64,000 nt of DNA from Azospira sp. I13 (GTDB lineage: Bacteria; Pseudomonadota; Gammaproteobacteria; Burkholderiales; Rhodocyclaceae), in the NCBI RefSeq assembly GCF_003112695.1, contig NZ_BFBP01000007.1, positions 182,027 through 246,026 of the forward strand, read 5' to 3'. Made by a program: the position numbers and the translations under genes. Below the pieces are notes generated by a model that saw nothing but the letters and a program-made list of their open reading frames with translations, was not told where the DNA came from and did not search any database. Shown piece after piece: positions 37,403 through 46,474 of the stretch (position 1 is the stretch's first letter; the number at the start of each line of letters is the position of its first letter).

Positions 37403-39307
37403 TCACTCGGGCAGGGGCAATTGCTCCAGCTCGTCCTGAGCCTCCAGCCAACGTTCTTCAGCGGTGGCGATATCCCGGGTGAGTTCGGCCTGGCGCTTCA
37501 CCAGGGGATCAAGCAGGGTCGGGTCTGGATTGGCGTAGAGGTTGGGGTCCGACAGGCGTTGCTCCAGCAGCTTCAGTTCGCCCTGCCAGGCGGCAAGGCG
37601 TTTTTCCAGGGTGTCCACTTCCTTCACCAGGGGCCGGCGTTTGGACAGCAGGGCCTGGCGGGCAGCCTTGTCGTCTTCCCGCTGTTGGCGCCGCTCCTCC
37701 TTGCTGGCTTCCTTGAGCGTATCCACCTTCTCTTCCTTCTGCTGCTGGGCCAGCCAGGCGGCGTATTCGTCCAGGTCGCCATCGAAGGGGGCAGCCTTGC
37801 CGTCGGCCACCAGCCACAGGCTGTCGGCGGTGGTGCGCAGCAGATGGCGGTCGTGGGAGACCAGCACCACCCCGCCCTCGTATTCCTGCAGGGCCAGGGT
37901 GAGGGCCTCGCGCATCTCCAGGTCCAGGTGGTTGGTGGGCTCGTCCAGCAGCAAGAGGTTGGGCCGGTGCCAGATCAGCAGGGCCAGGGCCAGGCGCGAC
38001 TTCTCGCCACCGGAGAAGGGGCCGCAGGGCCGGGTGGCCATGTCGCCGCGGAAATCGAAGCCGCCCAGGTAATCCCGCAGCTCCTGCTCCCGAGTGGTGG
38101 GGGCCAGGCGCACCATGTGCTGCAGAGGCGATTCCTCGGGGCGCAGTTCGTCCACCTGATGCTGGGCGAAATAGCCGATGGTCAGGCCCTTGCCTTCCTT
38201 GTAGTCGCCGGCCAGGGGCGCCAGGCGGCCGGCCAGGAGTTTGACCAGGGTGGACTTGCCGGCGCCGTTGCGGCCCAGCAGGGCGATGCGCTCGCCGGGG
38301 CGCAGGGTCAGTTCCACATTGCCGAGGATGATCTTCTCGCCGTAGCCGGCCTGGGCGTGGGAAAGGGCCAGCAGGGGATCGGGGCTGGCCACCGGATCGC
38401 GGAAGCGGAAGGTGAAAGGCGTATCGACGTGGGCCGCCGCCACCTCCTCCATGCGGGCCAGGGCCTTGACCCGGCTCTGGGCCTGCTTGGCTTTGGTAGC
38501 CTTGGCCTTGAAGCGCTCGATGAAGCGGTGCAGGTGGGCCCGCTCCCGCTGCTGCTTCTCGAACATGCCCTGCTGCAGGGCCAGCTGCTCGGCCCGCTGC
38601 CGCTCGAAGGCCGAGTAGTGACCACTGTAGAGCTTCATCTTGCCCTGCTCGATGTGCAGGATGTGGCTGACCACGGCGTCGAGGAAGTCCCGGTCGTGGG
38701 AAATCATCAGCAGGGTACCGCGGTAGTTCTTCAGCCAGCCTTCCAGCCACAGCACCGCGTCCAGGTCCAGGTGGTTGGTGGGTTCGTCCAGCAGCAGCAG
38801 GTCGGAACGGCACATCAGGGCGCGGGCCAGGTTGAGGCGTACGCGCCAGCCACCGGAAAATTCCTTCACCGGCCGGGCAAAGTCGGCATCGGAAAAGCCC
38901 AGGCCGTGCAGCAGCGCTGCCGCCCGGGCCTTGGCGCCGTAGCCGCCGATCTCGCCGTAGCGGGCGTGCAGGGCGGCGATGCGCTCACCGTCGTGGGCCG
39001 CTTCAGCCACCTTGAGGTCGGCTTCCACCTGGCGCAGCTCCCGATCCCCGTCGAGGGTGAATTCCAGGGCCGGATCGGGCAGGGAGGGCGTCTCCTGGGC
39101 CACGTGGGCCACCACCCAGCTGGCCGGCAGTTCCAGGTCGCCGATTTCGGCATGGAGAGCGCCGGTGAACAGGGCGAAGAAGGAGGACTTGCCGCAGCCG
39201 TTGCCACCGGTGAGGCCCACCTTGTAGCCGGGGTGGAGTTGCAAGTTGGCGTCGCTGACCAGGAGCTGGCCGGCACGGGCGAAGGTGAGATTGCGTAGGC
39301 TGATCAT
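37403..39307 (-). CDS. yheS: YheS-type ABC-F ATPase
   Basis: 634 aa, colinear with E. coli YheS (~637). Two ABC cassettes carry Walker A GGNGCGKS and GRNGAGKS and signatures FSGGWR and FSGGEKS. A long linker (KATKAKQAQSR) lies between them and a C-terminal coiled coil follows. There are no membrane segments: ABC-F proteins act on ribosomes to clear stalled or drug-bound translation. The ATG at 39307 (MISLRNLTF) is the family start; the much longer upstream frame runs antisense to the HD-GYP gene. Downstream PhnD-like and GGDEF-EAL genes lie on the same strand 74 bp on. Confidence 0.95.
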   Translation of the reverse strand: MISLRNLTFARAGQLLVSDANLQLHPGYKVGLTGGNGCGKSSFFALFTGALHAEIGDLELPASWVVAHVAQETPSLPDPALEFTLDGDRELRQVEADLKVAEAAHDGERIAALHARYGEIGGYGAKARAAALLHGLGFSDADFARPVKEFSGGWRVRLNLARALMCRSDLLLLDEPTNHLDLDAVLWLEGWLKNYRGTLLMISHDRDFLDAVVSHILHIEQGKMKLYSGHYSAFERQRAEQLALQQGMFEKQQRERAHLHRFIERFKAKATKAKQAQSRVKALARMEEVAAAHVDTPFTFRFRDPVASPDPLLALSHAQAGYGEKIILGNVELTLRPGERIALLGRNGAGKSTLVKLLAGRLAPLAGDYKEGKGLTIGYFAQHQVDELRPEESPLQHMVRLAPTTREQELRDYLGGFDFRGDMATRPCGPFSGGEKSRLALALLIWHRPNLLLLDEPTNHLDLEMREALTLALQEYEGGVVLVSHDRHLLRTTADSLWLVADGKAAPFDGDLDEYAAWLAQQQKEEKVDTLKEASKEERRQQREDDKAARQALLSKRRPLVKEVDTLEKRLAAWQGELKLLEQRLSDPNLYANPDPTLLDPLVKRQAELTRDIATAEERWLEAQDELEQLPLPE

Positions 39308-39484
39308 GGGAAAACGGAGTGGTTGAACCGGGGCGATGGCGGCAGGCCAATGGGCGGCGGCGGGTAGGCGCAGCACCCGGGTGGGGCGCAGGTCCGCCGT
39401 CGGTCCGCCATTGTACGCTGCCCCCTGCCCCGTGCTGCTTGAAGGCATAATGGGCCAATGGCCTCCTGCTGACCGCACGCTGCG

Positions 39485-40699
39485 ATGATCAAGAAAATCC
39501 CCATTGGCGAACTGAAGCCCGGAATGTACATCCACGATCTCAACATCGGCTGGATGGACCACAATTTCCTGCGCAACAGCTTTGCCGTGCACGATGCGGC
39601 GGAAGTTCAGAAAGTGCGGGAGAGCGGGGTGCACGAGCTGTACATCGACACCCTCAAGGGCCTGGATGTAGCCCACGCCCCCACCCGGGAAGAGGCGGCA
39701 CGGGAGCTGGAACAGCGCCTGGAGGCCATTGCCGACACGGAGCACCCCACCCTCGAGCACATCGCCCCGGCGCCCCTGCAGGAGGAACTGCACCGGGCCC
39801 GCAAGCTCCATGGCGAGGCCCACCGCATCGTGCGGGACATGATGGGCGACATCCGCCTGGGCAAGCAGATCGAGATGGAAAAGGTCGAGCCCATGGTGGA
39901 AAACATGGTGGATTCCATCTTCCGCCATCAGGACGCCCTGATTCCCCTCTCGCGCCTGAAGACTCACGACAACTACACCTTCCTCCACTCGGTTTCCGTC
40001 TGCGCCTTGCTGGTGGCCTTCGCCCGCACCCTCAAGCTGCCCCGGGAGATCATCAAGGAAATTGCCATCGGCGGCCTGCTTCACGACGTGGGCAAGGCCC
40101 AGGTGCCGGAGAGCATCCTCAACAAGCCGGCCAAGCTCACCGACGCCGAGTTCGACAAGATGAAGAGCCACGTGGTGCAGAGCAAGATCATCCTCCTGCA
40201 CACCCCGGGCATCAGCCAGATCGCCCTCGACGTCGCCGCCCAACACCACGAGCGCTTCGACGGTACCGGCTACCCGAACCGCCTGAAGGGAGACGGCATC
40301 AGCCTCTACGGCCAGATGGGGGCGGTGGTGGATGTGTATGACGCCATCACGTCCAACCGGGTGTACCACAAGGGCATGCCGGCCACCGAAGCCCTGCGCA
40401 AGCTGCTGGAGTGGAGCAAGTTCCACTTCAACCCGGAGCTGGTGCATGCCTTCATCCGCAGTATCGGCATCTACCCCACCGGCTCCCTGGTGAGGCTGGA
40501 GAGCGGGCGCCTCGGCGTGGTGCTGGAACAGAATGCGGAAAAGCTGCTGCTACCCCGGGTGAAGGTGTTCTACCACGGCGACAAGCGCCACTACCTGCCA
40601 CCGGAAGAGATCGACCTCAGCCGCAGCCAGGACCGTATCGTCAGCCACGAGAATCCCGAAGCCTGGGACATCGACACCAGCCAATGGATGCCCGCCTGA
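39485..40699 (+). CDS. stand-alone HD-GYP phosphodiesterase with DUF3391
   Basis: 404 aa. The N-terminal DUF3391-type segment (KKIPIGELKPGMYIHDLNIGW) precedes an HD-GYP domain with LLHDVGKAQVPE and HHERFDGTGYP. It is cytosolic with no receiver. Expected to hydrolyse c-di-GMP to GMP. The N-terminal domain is a common partner of such proteins, with unknown ligand. Divergent from yheS across a 177-bp gap. The coiled-coil protein gene follows 42 bp downstream. Confidence 0.92.
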   Translation: MIKKIPIGELKPGMYIHDLNIGWMDHNFLRNSFAVHDAAEVQKVRESGVHELYIDTLKGLDVAHAPTREEAARELEQRLEAIADTEHPTLEHIAPAPLQEELHRARKLHGEAHRIVRDMMGDIRLGKQIEMEKVEPMVENMVDSIFRHQDALIPLSRLKTHDNYTFLHSVSVCALLVAFARTLKLPREIIKEIAIGGLLHDVGKAQVPESILNKPAKLTDAEFDKMKSHVVQSKIILLHTPGISQIALDVAAQHHERFDGTGYPNRLKGDGISLYGQMGAVVDVYDAITSNRVYHKGMPATEALRKLLEWSKFHFNPELVHAFIRSIGIYPTGSLVRLESGRLGVVLEQNAEKLLLPRVKVFYHGDKRHYLPPEEIDLSRSQDRIVSHENPEAWDIDTSQWMPA

Positions 40700-40741
40700 G
40701 CCGGGTATACTCTCGCCTCCGCCGCCCCGCCTGCCACCGCC

Positions 40742-41482
40742 ATGCTGCCCTGCCGCCCCGCCCTTCCGCCCCTGGCCCCTGCCCTCGCCCGCCTGTGCAT
40801 CACCCTGCTGGTGGGTCTGAGCCTGCCCGTTGCTGCCCAGACCTGGGCCCCCATCAACGACAGCGAACGGCAACAGCTGGAAGACCAGATTCGCGCCCAG
40901 AAAGAGGCAGCGGCAGCCGCCCGGATCACGGCGGAGGAGCAATACCTGGCCGAGGAAAAGGCCTGCTGGCAGAAAGTGCTGGTCACCGCCTGCATCCAGG
41001 AGGCCAAGCAACGCCGCTTCACCGCCATCAAGGCCATCCAGGCCCAGGAAGTGGATGCCAACGCGCGGCAGCGGGAGGTCAATAACCGGGTCCTGGCCAC
41101 CCGGGAAGCCCGGCGCCAGGCGGAGGCCCCGCGCAAGGCGGCAGAGCAGCAAGCGGAAAGCGAACGCTACCGGGCAGCGCAGCAACAGGCCGCCACGGAT
41201 CGGGAAAAGCGCCAGAAGGAAAAGCAGCAGGAAGCTGCCGCCGGGCGCGCCCGGCAGGCGGCCGAGGCCAAGGCTCGGGCAGAACGCCTGCAGGCCCGCA
41301 ATCCCAACGGGCCGGCCCGCTCCAGCGCCACCTCGGAAGAGGAAGTACGGCAGCGGGTGGCCGACCGGGATGCCCGGGTGGCCGAGAAGGAAAAGGAACG
41401 GCTGGCCAAGGAACGGCAACGGGCCGCCGAACGGGCTGCCTGGGAACGCCAGCAGCAGGCCCACCAGCCCCTACCTCGTTAG
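40742..41482 (+). CDS. exported coiled-coil protein, unknown function
   Basis: 246 aa. A signal peptide (TLLVGLSLPVAAQ) is followed by an almost wholly charged helix rich in Arg, Glu, Gln and Ala. The only two mature cysteines sit in ACWQKVLVTACIQEAKQRR, a segment I recall from a betaproteobacterial family of periplasmic coiled-coil proteins; the cysteines may form a disulfide. No catalytic motif. Its stop faces the end of the ferredoxin gene. Function not assignable. Confidence 0.72.
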   Translation: MLPCRPALPPLAPALARLCITLLVGLSLPVAAQTWAPINDSERQQLEDQIRAQKEAAAAARITAEEQYLAEEKACWQKVLVTACIQEAKQRRFTAIKAIQAQEVDANARQREVNNRVLATREARRQAEAPRKAAEQQAESERYRAAQQQAATDREKRQKEKQQEAAAGRARQAAEAKARAERLQARNPNGPARSSATSEEEVRQRVADRDARVAEKEKERLAKERQRAAERAAWERQQQAHQPLPR

Positions 41483-41558
41483 GCGGTCAGGGCAGGCTAC
41501 CGCCCCGTCCTGGGGCGACGCCCCATCTCCGACTGTCCCAGGCTTTCCCGGGCCCGGC

Positions 41559-41879
41559 TTACCAGACGGCCGGGGCCGCCTGCAGACGCGCCACAGGCTC
41601 GTCGAATTCCAGGTGCTGGTCGAAAATCTCTCCCGCATCCTCGGGTTGCACCCGCTGATACAACACCCCTTCCGGATAGACCAGCACATGGGGGCCGCCG
41701 TCGCAGGGGCCCAGACAGCCGCAGGCGGTGACAGCGAAGCGGTCGAAGGCGTTGCGGCTGCCCAGCTCGTTGAGGAAAGCCTGCATCACCGCCTGACCGC
41801 CGCTCTGCATGCAGCTGCCCCGGGGATGGCCGGGGGGCCGGCCCTGGGTACAGACGAAAACGTGCTTCTTGGGTTTCAT
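41559..41879 (-). CDS. thioredoxin-fold [2Fe-2S] ferredoxin (nif-associated, Shethna/FdIV type)
   Basis: 106 aa. Four cysteines in the TRX-like ferredoxin arrangement: one in FVCTQG, one 12 residues on in GSCMQS, and a CxxxC pair in CGCLGPCDGG (which also holds an extra Cys). This class includes the clostridial-type 2Fe-2S ferredoxins and Azotobacter FeSI, often found in nif regions. It is the last gene of the nifV-nifW-fix unit, 9 bp behind the ferritin-like gene, so a redox role around nitrogenase is likely. Confidence 0.86.
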   Translation of the reverse strand: MKPKKHVFVCTQGRPPGHPRGSCMQSGGQAVMQAFLNELGSRNAFDRFAVTACGCLGPCDGGPHVLVYPEGVLYQRVQPEDAGEIFDQHLEFDEPVARLQAAPAVW

Positions 41880-41888
41880 GGCGCCTCC

Positions 41889-42344
41889 TCAGGCGGGAAG
41901 TTTGGCGATGCGTTTTTCCAGCTCGGCCACGTGCTCGCCTTCTTCGGCGGCGAACTCTTCGGCCATCAGCTTGACCCGGGGGTTGGTGGTGGTGGCGGCG
42001 ATGCCGGCGTAGAAGGCGTGGCTGCGCTGCTCCCCGTCCAGGGCCAGGGCCAGGGCGGAGGGCACGTCCATGAAGGCATCGACCCCGGCCCAGGCGGCGG
42101 TCTCCGGGCTGGTGCCGTCGGGCCACTGGTATTCGTGGGCCTCCAGCTTGGGCGGGTGGCGGAAGCCGCCCCGCTCCGTCGCCTCGGCCAGATGCAGGCG
42201 GGAGTAGTGGGCCATCTGCTCGAAGAAGGCGGCCACTTCCGGATCGCCCAGGGTTTTCATGCCCTCGGCCAGCTCCTCGTAGCGCCGGGCGGAATCCCGC
42301 TCCAGAGTGATGGCGTGGGCGAGGAACAGGTGAATGTCTTCCAT
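41889..42344 (-). CDS. rubrerythrin/ferritin-like di-iron protein
   Basis: 151 aa four-helix bundle. Carboxylate/His pairs typical of a di-iron site occur in LERDSARRYEEL, SRLHLAEATER, DGEQRSHAFY and AAEEGEHVAELE. There is no rubredoxin domain. It sits between fixX and the ferredoxin gene, suggesting peroxide or oxygen protection, or iron handling, during nitrogen fixation. The ATG at 42344 follows GAAGG. A 190-bp inverted-repeat element separates it from fixX, so it may not share the fix transcript fully. Confidence 0.82.
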   Translation of the reverse strand: MEDIHLFLAHAITLERDSARRYEELAEGMKTLGDPEVAAFFEQMAHYSRLHLAEATERGGFRHPPKLEAHEYQWPDGTSPETAAWAGVDAFMDVPSALALALDGEQRSHAFYAGIAATTTNPRVKLMAEEFAAEEGEHVAELEKRIAKLPA

Positions 42345-42363
42345 TTTTAAGCCTTCGTTTTTA

Positions 42364-42553
42364 GCCACAGAGGGCACAGAGATCACAGAGTTTTTCTTGC
42401 CATTCCCAGGCGGGGAGGACTGTAACGGGCGCCTGCCCGGGAAGCCAAAAGGGACGGCTATCCTAGCCATGCCACAGTGAAGAATGGCGTCCTTATTGGC
42501 CTGCATGCCAGTCGGTTTTGACTTTACTCTGTGTTCTCTGTGCCCTCTGTGGC
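42364..42553. repeat. 190-bp element with 28-bp terminal inverted repeats
   Basis: Arms 42364-42391 and 42526-42553 are inverted copies identical at 27 of 28 bases. Each arm is itself about three tandem 9-base units containing CACAGAG. The 134-bp interior holds no gene and includes a 20-base core also present at 18706-18725. It looks like a non-autonomous MITE-style or REP-family element in the gap between fixX and the ferritin-like gene. As RNA the arms would form a long stem. Confidence 0.8.
42479..42498 (-). repeat. dispersed repeat core, copy B
   Basis: The minus strand reads CAATAAGGACGCCATTCTTC, identical to 18706-18725. It lies within the inverted-repeat element. Confidence 0.7.
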
Positions 42554-42570
42554 AAAGATTTTTCCAACCC

Positions 42571-42858
42571 TCAACCAAACTTGAAGAGGATGCCGAAACC
42601 GCCCCGGGGCCATTCCCATTCCAGGTTGCGGTGTTCGTCGCAGATGATGCGGCAGGTACCGCACTCCAGACAACCGTCGGCAATCAGCACCACCTTGCCG
42701 TTGCCCTCCTGGGTGTAGCAACCGGCGGGACAGCACACAGTACATTGCTGCTCGGCGCACTTGTGGGTACAGATTTCCCCGTCCTTGATCTGGATGTGGG
42801 GCCGGCCCGAATCGACCCGGTAGCGGTCCTGGAACAGTTTTTCTTCGACTTTCAACAT
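42571..42858 (-). CDS. fixX: FixX ferredoxin-like protein
   Basis: 95 aa. Cysteine motifs CTHKCAEQQCTVCCPAGCY and CLECGTCRIIC provide ligands for [4Fe-4S] cluster(s) that take electrons from FixC toward quinone in the FixABCX complex. GGAGG precedes ATG 42858; an upstream in-frame ATG at 42906 overlaps fixC and is rejected. It is 16 bp behind fixC. Confidence 0.95.
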   Translation of the reverse strand: MLKVEEKLFQDRYRVDSGRPHIQIKDGEICTHKCAEQQCTVCCPAGCYTQEGNGKVVLIADGCLECGTCRIICDEHRNLEWEWPRGGFGILFKFG

Positions 42859-42874
42859 GGTTCTTTCCTCCGGG

Positions 42875-44173
42875 TTATTCCATGGCACGCCAGAAACGGA
42901 AGGCATCGCCGATCAGGCCGAAGACGGAGCGTGACGCAACGAAGCTCTGCTTGATTTCCTTTTCCTTGGTCTTCTTGTCCACCCCATCCACCCGGATCAG
43001 CTTCTGGGCCGCCTTGGAAATCAGCTCCGGGTAGGTGGTGAAGAACTGTTTGTTTTTGTGGAAGATGTCCGGCATACGGCGGTACTTCTTCAGGTCCTTC
43101 ATGACGAAACTGTCATCCAGCTTGGCCTTGTACTGGGCCAGGTTGGGGGCAGTGAAGGCCTTGCCCGCCTGCTTCAGTTCCACCAGGGTCTGGGCCGCCA
43201 ACATGCCGGTAGTCATGGCGAGGTTGGAGCCTTCCCGGTGGATGCCGTTCACGAACATGCCGGCGTCGCCGGCGATCAGCCAGCCGTCGCCATAGACCTG
43301 GGGTACGGCGTTGTAGCCGCCTTCGGGAATGAGGTGGGCGGCGTATTCCTTCATTTCGCCGCCCTCGATCAGGGGGGCGATGGAAGGATGCTGCTTCATC
43401 TTGTCTAGCAGCTCGTAGGGCGTGGTCTTCTGCTTCTTGAAGTCCGACAACATGCAGCCAATCCCCAAGGTGATCGATTCCTTGTTGGTGTAGAGGAAGG
43501 CGGTGCCCATCATGCCGTCGGAGATGGTGCCGGCCATTTCGATGACCACGCCCTCTTCCTCACCGATGTTGAAGCGGGCCTCGATGGTCTCCTGGGGCAG
43601 GAAGTGGATTTCCTTCACCGCCAGGGCCACGTCCTTGGGCTTGATCTCGGGGTGGAAGCCGGCCTTGGTGGCCAGGCGGGAGTTCACCCCGTCAGCCAGA
43701 ATCACCGCATCGGCGTAGATTTCGCCACCCTTGCGGTCGGTCATCACCCCCACCACCTTCTTGCCGTCCAGCAGCAGTTCGGTGACGGTGGTTTCGCAGA
43801 TGGTCAGGGCGCCGGCTTCCCGGGCCTTCTTGTTGAACCACTGGTCGAAGTGGGCGCGGATGATGGTGTAGCGGTTGTAGGGCGGCTTGTTGAAGTCCTC
43901 GGAGCGGTAGTGGGTACCCACATAGGAGCTGTCGTCCAGCACCCACACCCGCTGCTCGATGAGGTGGCGCTCCAGGGGCGCATCATCGCGGAAGTCGGGA
44001 ATGATCTTCTCGATGGCGTCCGAGTAGAGAATGGCGCCCTGTACGTTCTTCGAGCCCGGGGTTTCGCCCCGCTCGATCTGCAGCACCTTGAGGCCGCCCT
44101 TGGCCAGGGTGTAGGCGGCGGCGTTGCCGGCCATGCCGGCGCCGACCACGATCACGTCAAATTTTTCAGCCAT
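42875..44173 (-). CDS. fixC: FixC, ETF:quinone oxidoreductase-like flavoprotein
   Basis: 432 aa. It has the FAD-binding [10 protein letters not shown] near residue 11, a second FAD motif [17 protein letters not shown] and C-terminal membrane-surface helices. In FixABCX it passes electrons to the quinone pool on the exergonic branch of NADH bifurcation while the other branch reduces ferredoxin/flavodoxin for nitrogenase. It lies 12 bp behind fixB. Confidence 0.96.
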   Translation of the reverse strand: MAEKFDVIVVGAGMAGNAAAYTLAKGGLKVLQIERGETPGSKNVQGAILYSDAIEKIIPDFRDDAPLERHLIEQRVWVLDDSSYVGTHYRSEDFNKPPYNRYTIIRAHFDQWFNKKAREAGALTICETTVTELLLDGKKVVGVMTDRKGGEIYADAVILADGVNSRLATKAGFHPEIKPKDVALAVKEIHFLPQETIEARFNIGEEEGVVIEMAGTISDGMMGTAFLYTNKESITLGIGCMLSDFKKQKTTPYELLDKMKQHPSIAPLIEGGEMKEYAAHLIPEGGYNAVPQVYGDGWLIAGDAGMFVNGIHREGSNLAMTTGMLAAQTLVELKQAGKAFTAPNLAQYKAKLDDSFVMKDLKKYRRMPDIFHKNKQFFTTYPELISKAAQKLIRVDGVDKKTKEKEIKQSFVASRSVFGLIGDAFRFWRAME

Positions 44174-44185
44174 GGTGTTCTCCTG

Positions 44186-45268
44186 TTAGCCGGCTTTCCT
44201 GGCTTGCGCCAGGTGGGCCTTGAAGGCTTCGGTCAGCGCCGGGAGGATGGTCATGGCGTTGCCGACGATGCCGTAGTGGGCGAAGTCGAAAATGGGAGCG
44301 TTGGGGTCGCTGTTGATGGCGATGATGACGTCGGCCCCGTCCATGCCCACCCGGTGCTGGATGGCGCCGGAGATGCCGGCGGCGATGTACAGCTTGGGCC
44401 GCACCGTCTTGCCGGACTGGCCCACCTGGCGGTCCAGCTCGGCCCAGCCGGCCTGCACCACCGGGCGGGAGGCGCCCACCTCGGCCCCCAGGACCTTGGC
44501 CAGGTCCCACACCAGCTGGAAGTTTTCCGGCTTCTTCAGACCCCGGCCGCCGGAGACGATGATGTCGGCGAAGGGCAGGTTGGGCTTGTCCCGGGTGTCG
44601 TCGGCAATGAACTCCAGCACCTTGGTGACAATGGTGGATTCGATCATGGAGAAGGGCACCTCGACGATCTCGCCAGTGCGGCTAGCGTCGGCCTCAGGCA
44701 TGGCCATCACCCGGGGGCGCACGGTGGCCATCTGGGGCCGGTGACGCTGGGTCATGATGGTGCAGAGCAGGGAGCCGCCGAAGGTGGGGCGGGTGGAGGC
44801 CAGGTTGCGGGTCTCGGTCTCGATCACCAGCTCGGTACAGTCGGCCACCAGGCCGGTGCCCAGGGTGGTGGCCACGGAGCCGGCCAGGTCCCGGCCCAGC
44901 GTCGAAGCGCCGAGCATGAGGATTTCCGGCTGGAAGGCGTTCACCACATCGGTGAGGGCCTTGGTGTAGGGCTCGTTGCGATAGTCCTTGAGCACATCAT
45001 CCTGCACCAGGTAGCACTTGTCGGCGCCGTAAGTGAAGGCCTCGCCGCAGATGCCCTTGCCCCGCTCGCCAGGACCGCAGATGACCACGCCGCACAGCTG
45101 TACGCCGAGGGCATCAGCCAGCTTGCGGCCCTCGCCCAGCAGTTCCCAGGAGACCGGATGCACTTCGCCCCGTTCGCTCTCGATGACCACCCAGACGTGC
45201 TTGTAATTGACGAAGCGGGGGTCCAGTTCGACCTTTTTCTTCGCCGGCTTTTTCGCTTGTTCGCTCAT
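44186..45268 (-). CDS. fixB: FixB, electron-transfer flavoprotein alpha subunit
   Basis: 360 aa. A Lys-rich N-terminal extension (~20 aa) is followed by ETF domain I and the C-terminal FAD domain with VSGGRGLKKPENF, GASRPVVQAGW, GQSGKTVRPKLYIAAGISGAIQH and INSDPNAPIFD. Together with FixA it forms the bifurcating flavin core. AGAGG precedes the ATG. It lies 21 bp behind fixA. Confidence 0.96.
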   Translation of the reverse strand: MSEQAKKPAKKKVELDPRFVNYKHVWVVIESERGEVHPVSWELLGEGRKLADALGVQLCGVVICGPGERGKGICGEAFTYGADKCYLVQDDVLKDYRNEPYTKALTDVVNAFQPEILMLGASTLGRDLAGSVATTLGTGLVADCTELVIETETRNLASTRPTFGGSLLCTIMTQRHRPQMATVRPRVMAMPEADASRTGEIVEVPFSMIESTIVTKVLEFIADDTRDKPNLPFADIIVSGGRGLKKPENFQLVWDLAKVLGAEVGASRPVVQAGWAELDRQVGQSGKTVRPKLYIAAGISGAIQHRVGMDGADVIIAINSDPNAPIFDFAHYGIVGNAMTILPALTEAFKAHLAQARKAG

Positions 45269-45289
45269 GGCTGTTGTCCTCTTCCCTGG

Positions 45290-46135
45290 TTAACCCGCCC
45301 GCTTGGCGATTTCCTTTTCCAGCTTGGGATGCTGGGTAAACACCTTGGCCAGGAGGGTCACGGCCAGGTTCTTCGGATCGTTGTCCACCGTCTCCACCAT
45401 CTCGGCCCGCTGGCTGCGCGGGCGGGGGGCGAAGACCTTGCTCACCACGGTGGGGCTGCCCTTGAGACCGATCATCTCGGCATCGTCGATGCCGGCGGCT
45501 TCCCGGTTCCACACCTTGAGGTCGTAACGGGCGGCGCGGAACAGGTCGTCCAGGTCACCGAAGCGCATCTCGTTGGTGCCCTCGAGCATGGTGATCAGGC
45601 AGGGGGTGGCGGTCTTCAGGAGCTGCACGCCGCCCTCGGCCCGGCGCTCCACGGTGATTTCCTTTTTCTCCAGATCCAGATCGACGATCTTGGAGACGTA
45701 GGTCAGCAGCTGGTAGTCGAGGCGTTTGGCAATGCCGGGACCCACCTGGGCGGTGTCGCCGTCGATGGTCTGCTTGCCGGTGAAGATCAGGTCCACCGGC
45801 ATGTTGCCCATGATCTTCTGGATGGTCGTGGCCAGGGCGTAGGAGGTGGCCAGGGTGTCGGAACCGGCAAAGGCCCGGTCGGACACCAGGATGGCGTCGT
45901 CGGCCCCGTAGGAGAGGCACTTGCGCAGGGCCGCCTCGGCCATGGGCGGGCCCATGGTGACCACGGTGACGGTGCCGCCGAACTTGTCCTTGAGGCGCAG
46001 GGCCTCTTCCAGGGCGAACAGGTCGTAGGGGTTGATGATGGCCGGCACCCCCTGGCGCATGATGGTGTTGGTCACCGGATGCACCCGGATCTGGGCCGAG
46101 TCCGGCACCTGCTTGATACAGACGACGCTATGCAT
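45290..46135 (-). CDS. fixA: FixA, electron-transfer flavoprotein beta subunit
   Basis: 281 aa. Typical ETF-beta sequence: CIKQVPDSAQIRV at the start, NPYDLFALEEALRLKD, and FTGKQTIDGDTAQVGPGIAK. It is the FixB partner. Its ATG overlaps the nifW reading frame by eight bases, with GGAGAGG upstream, so nifW and fixA are translationally coupled. Confidence 0.96.
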   Translation of the reverse strand: MHSVVCIKQVPDSAQIRVHPVTNTIMRQGVPAIINPYDLFALEEALRLKDKFGGTVTVVTMGPPMAEAALRKCLSYGADDAILVSDRAFAGSDTLATSYALATTIQKIMGNMPVDLIFTGKQTIDGDTAQVGPGIAKRLDYQLLTYVSKIVDLDLEKKEITVERRAEGGVQLLKTATPCLITMLEGTNEMRFGDLDDLFRAARYDLKVWNREAAGIDDAEMIGLKGSPTVVSKVFAPRPRSQRAEMVETVDNDPKNLAVTLLAKVFTQHPKLEKEIAKRAG

Positions 46136-46460
46136 GGCTTGCCTCTCCTAGGGAGCGGCGCAGGCTGTCGAGGGACACCCGCTGCACGCCCTGTTGAAAC
46201 ACTTTGAAAACCTTCTGCTCCACTCCGCTGGAATGGACGAAATCGGTATAGGCCCGGGCCAGCAGCTCGGCGCACTTGGCGCGGGCCAGGCCGGGGTTGA
46301 GGCCCTCCAGACCGCCCTCCCGGGCCAGGTACTGGTTGAAGCGCTTGAGGATGTGCAGGCGCGAGACGCTGACCACCGCCGGGTCGAAGTCCAGGCCGAA
46401 ATAGTTGAGGAATTCCTCGGCGGTGGAGAGCTTCTGCAATTCGTCCATCAGGGTTTCCAT
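46128..46460 (-). CDS. nifW: NifW nitrogenase-stabilising/protective protein
   Basis: 110 aa, a normal NifW length. DELQKLSTAEEFLNYFGLDFDP and VSRLHILKRFNQYL are family hallmarks. NifW protects or matures the MoFe protein, especially under oxygen. AAGGAG six bases before ATG 46460. It is 14 bp behind nifV and overlaps fixA. Confidence 0.94.
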   Translation of the reverse strand: METLMDELQKLSTAEEFLNYFGLDFDPAVVSVSRLHILKRFNQYLAREGGLEGLNPGLARAKCAELLARAYTDFVHSSGVEQKVFKVFQQGVQRVSLDSLRRSLGEASHA

Positions 46461-46474
46461 ACGCTTCTCCTTGT

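Noticed and set aside
43604..46207. 867-codon plus-strand open frame across fixC-fixB-fixA
   Set aside because: Mirror of three well-conserved fix genes; composition is antisense-like (His/Gly/Gln-rich).
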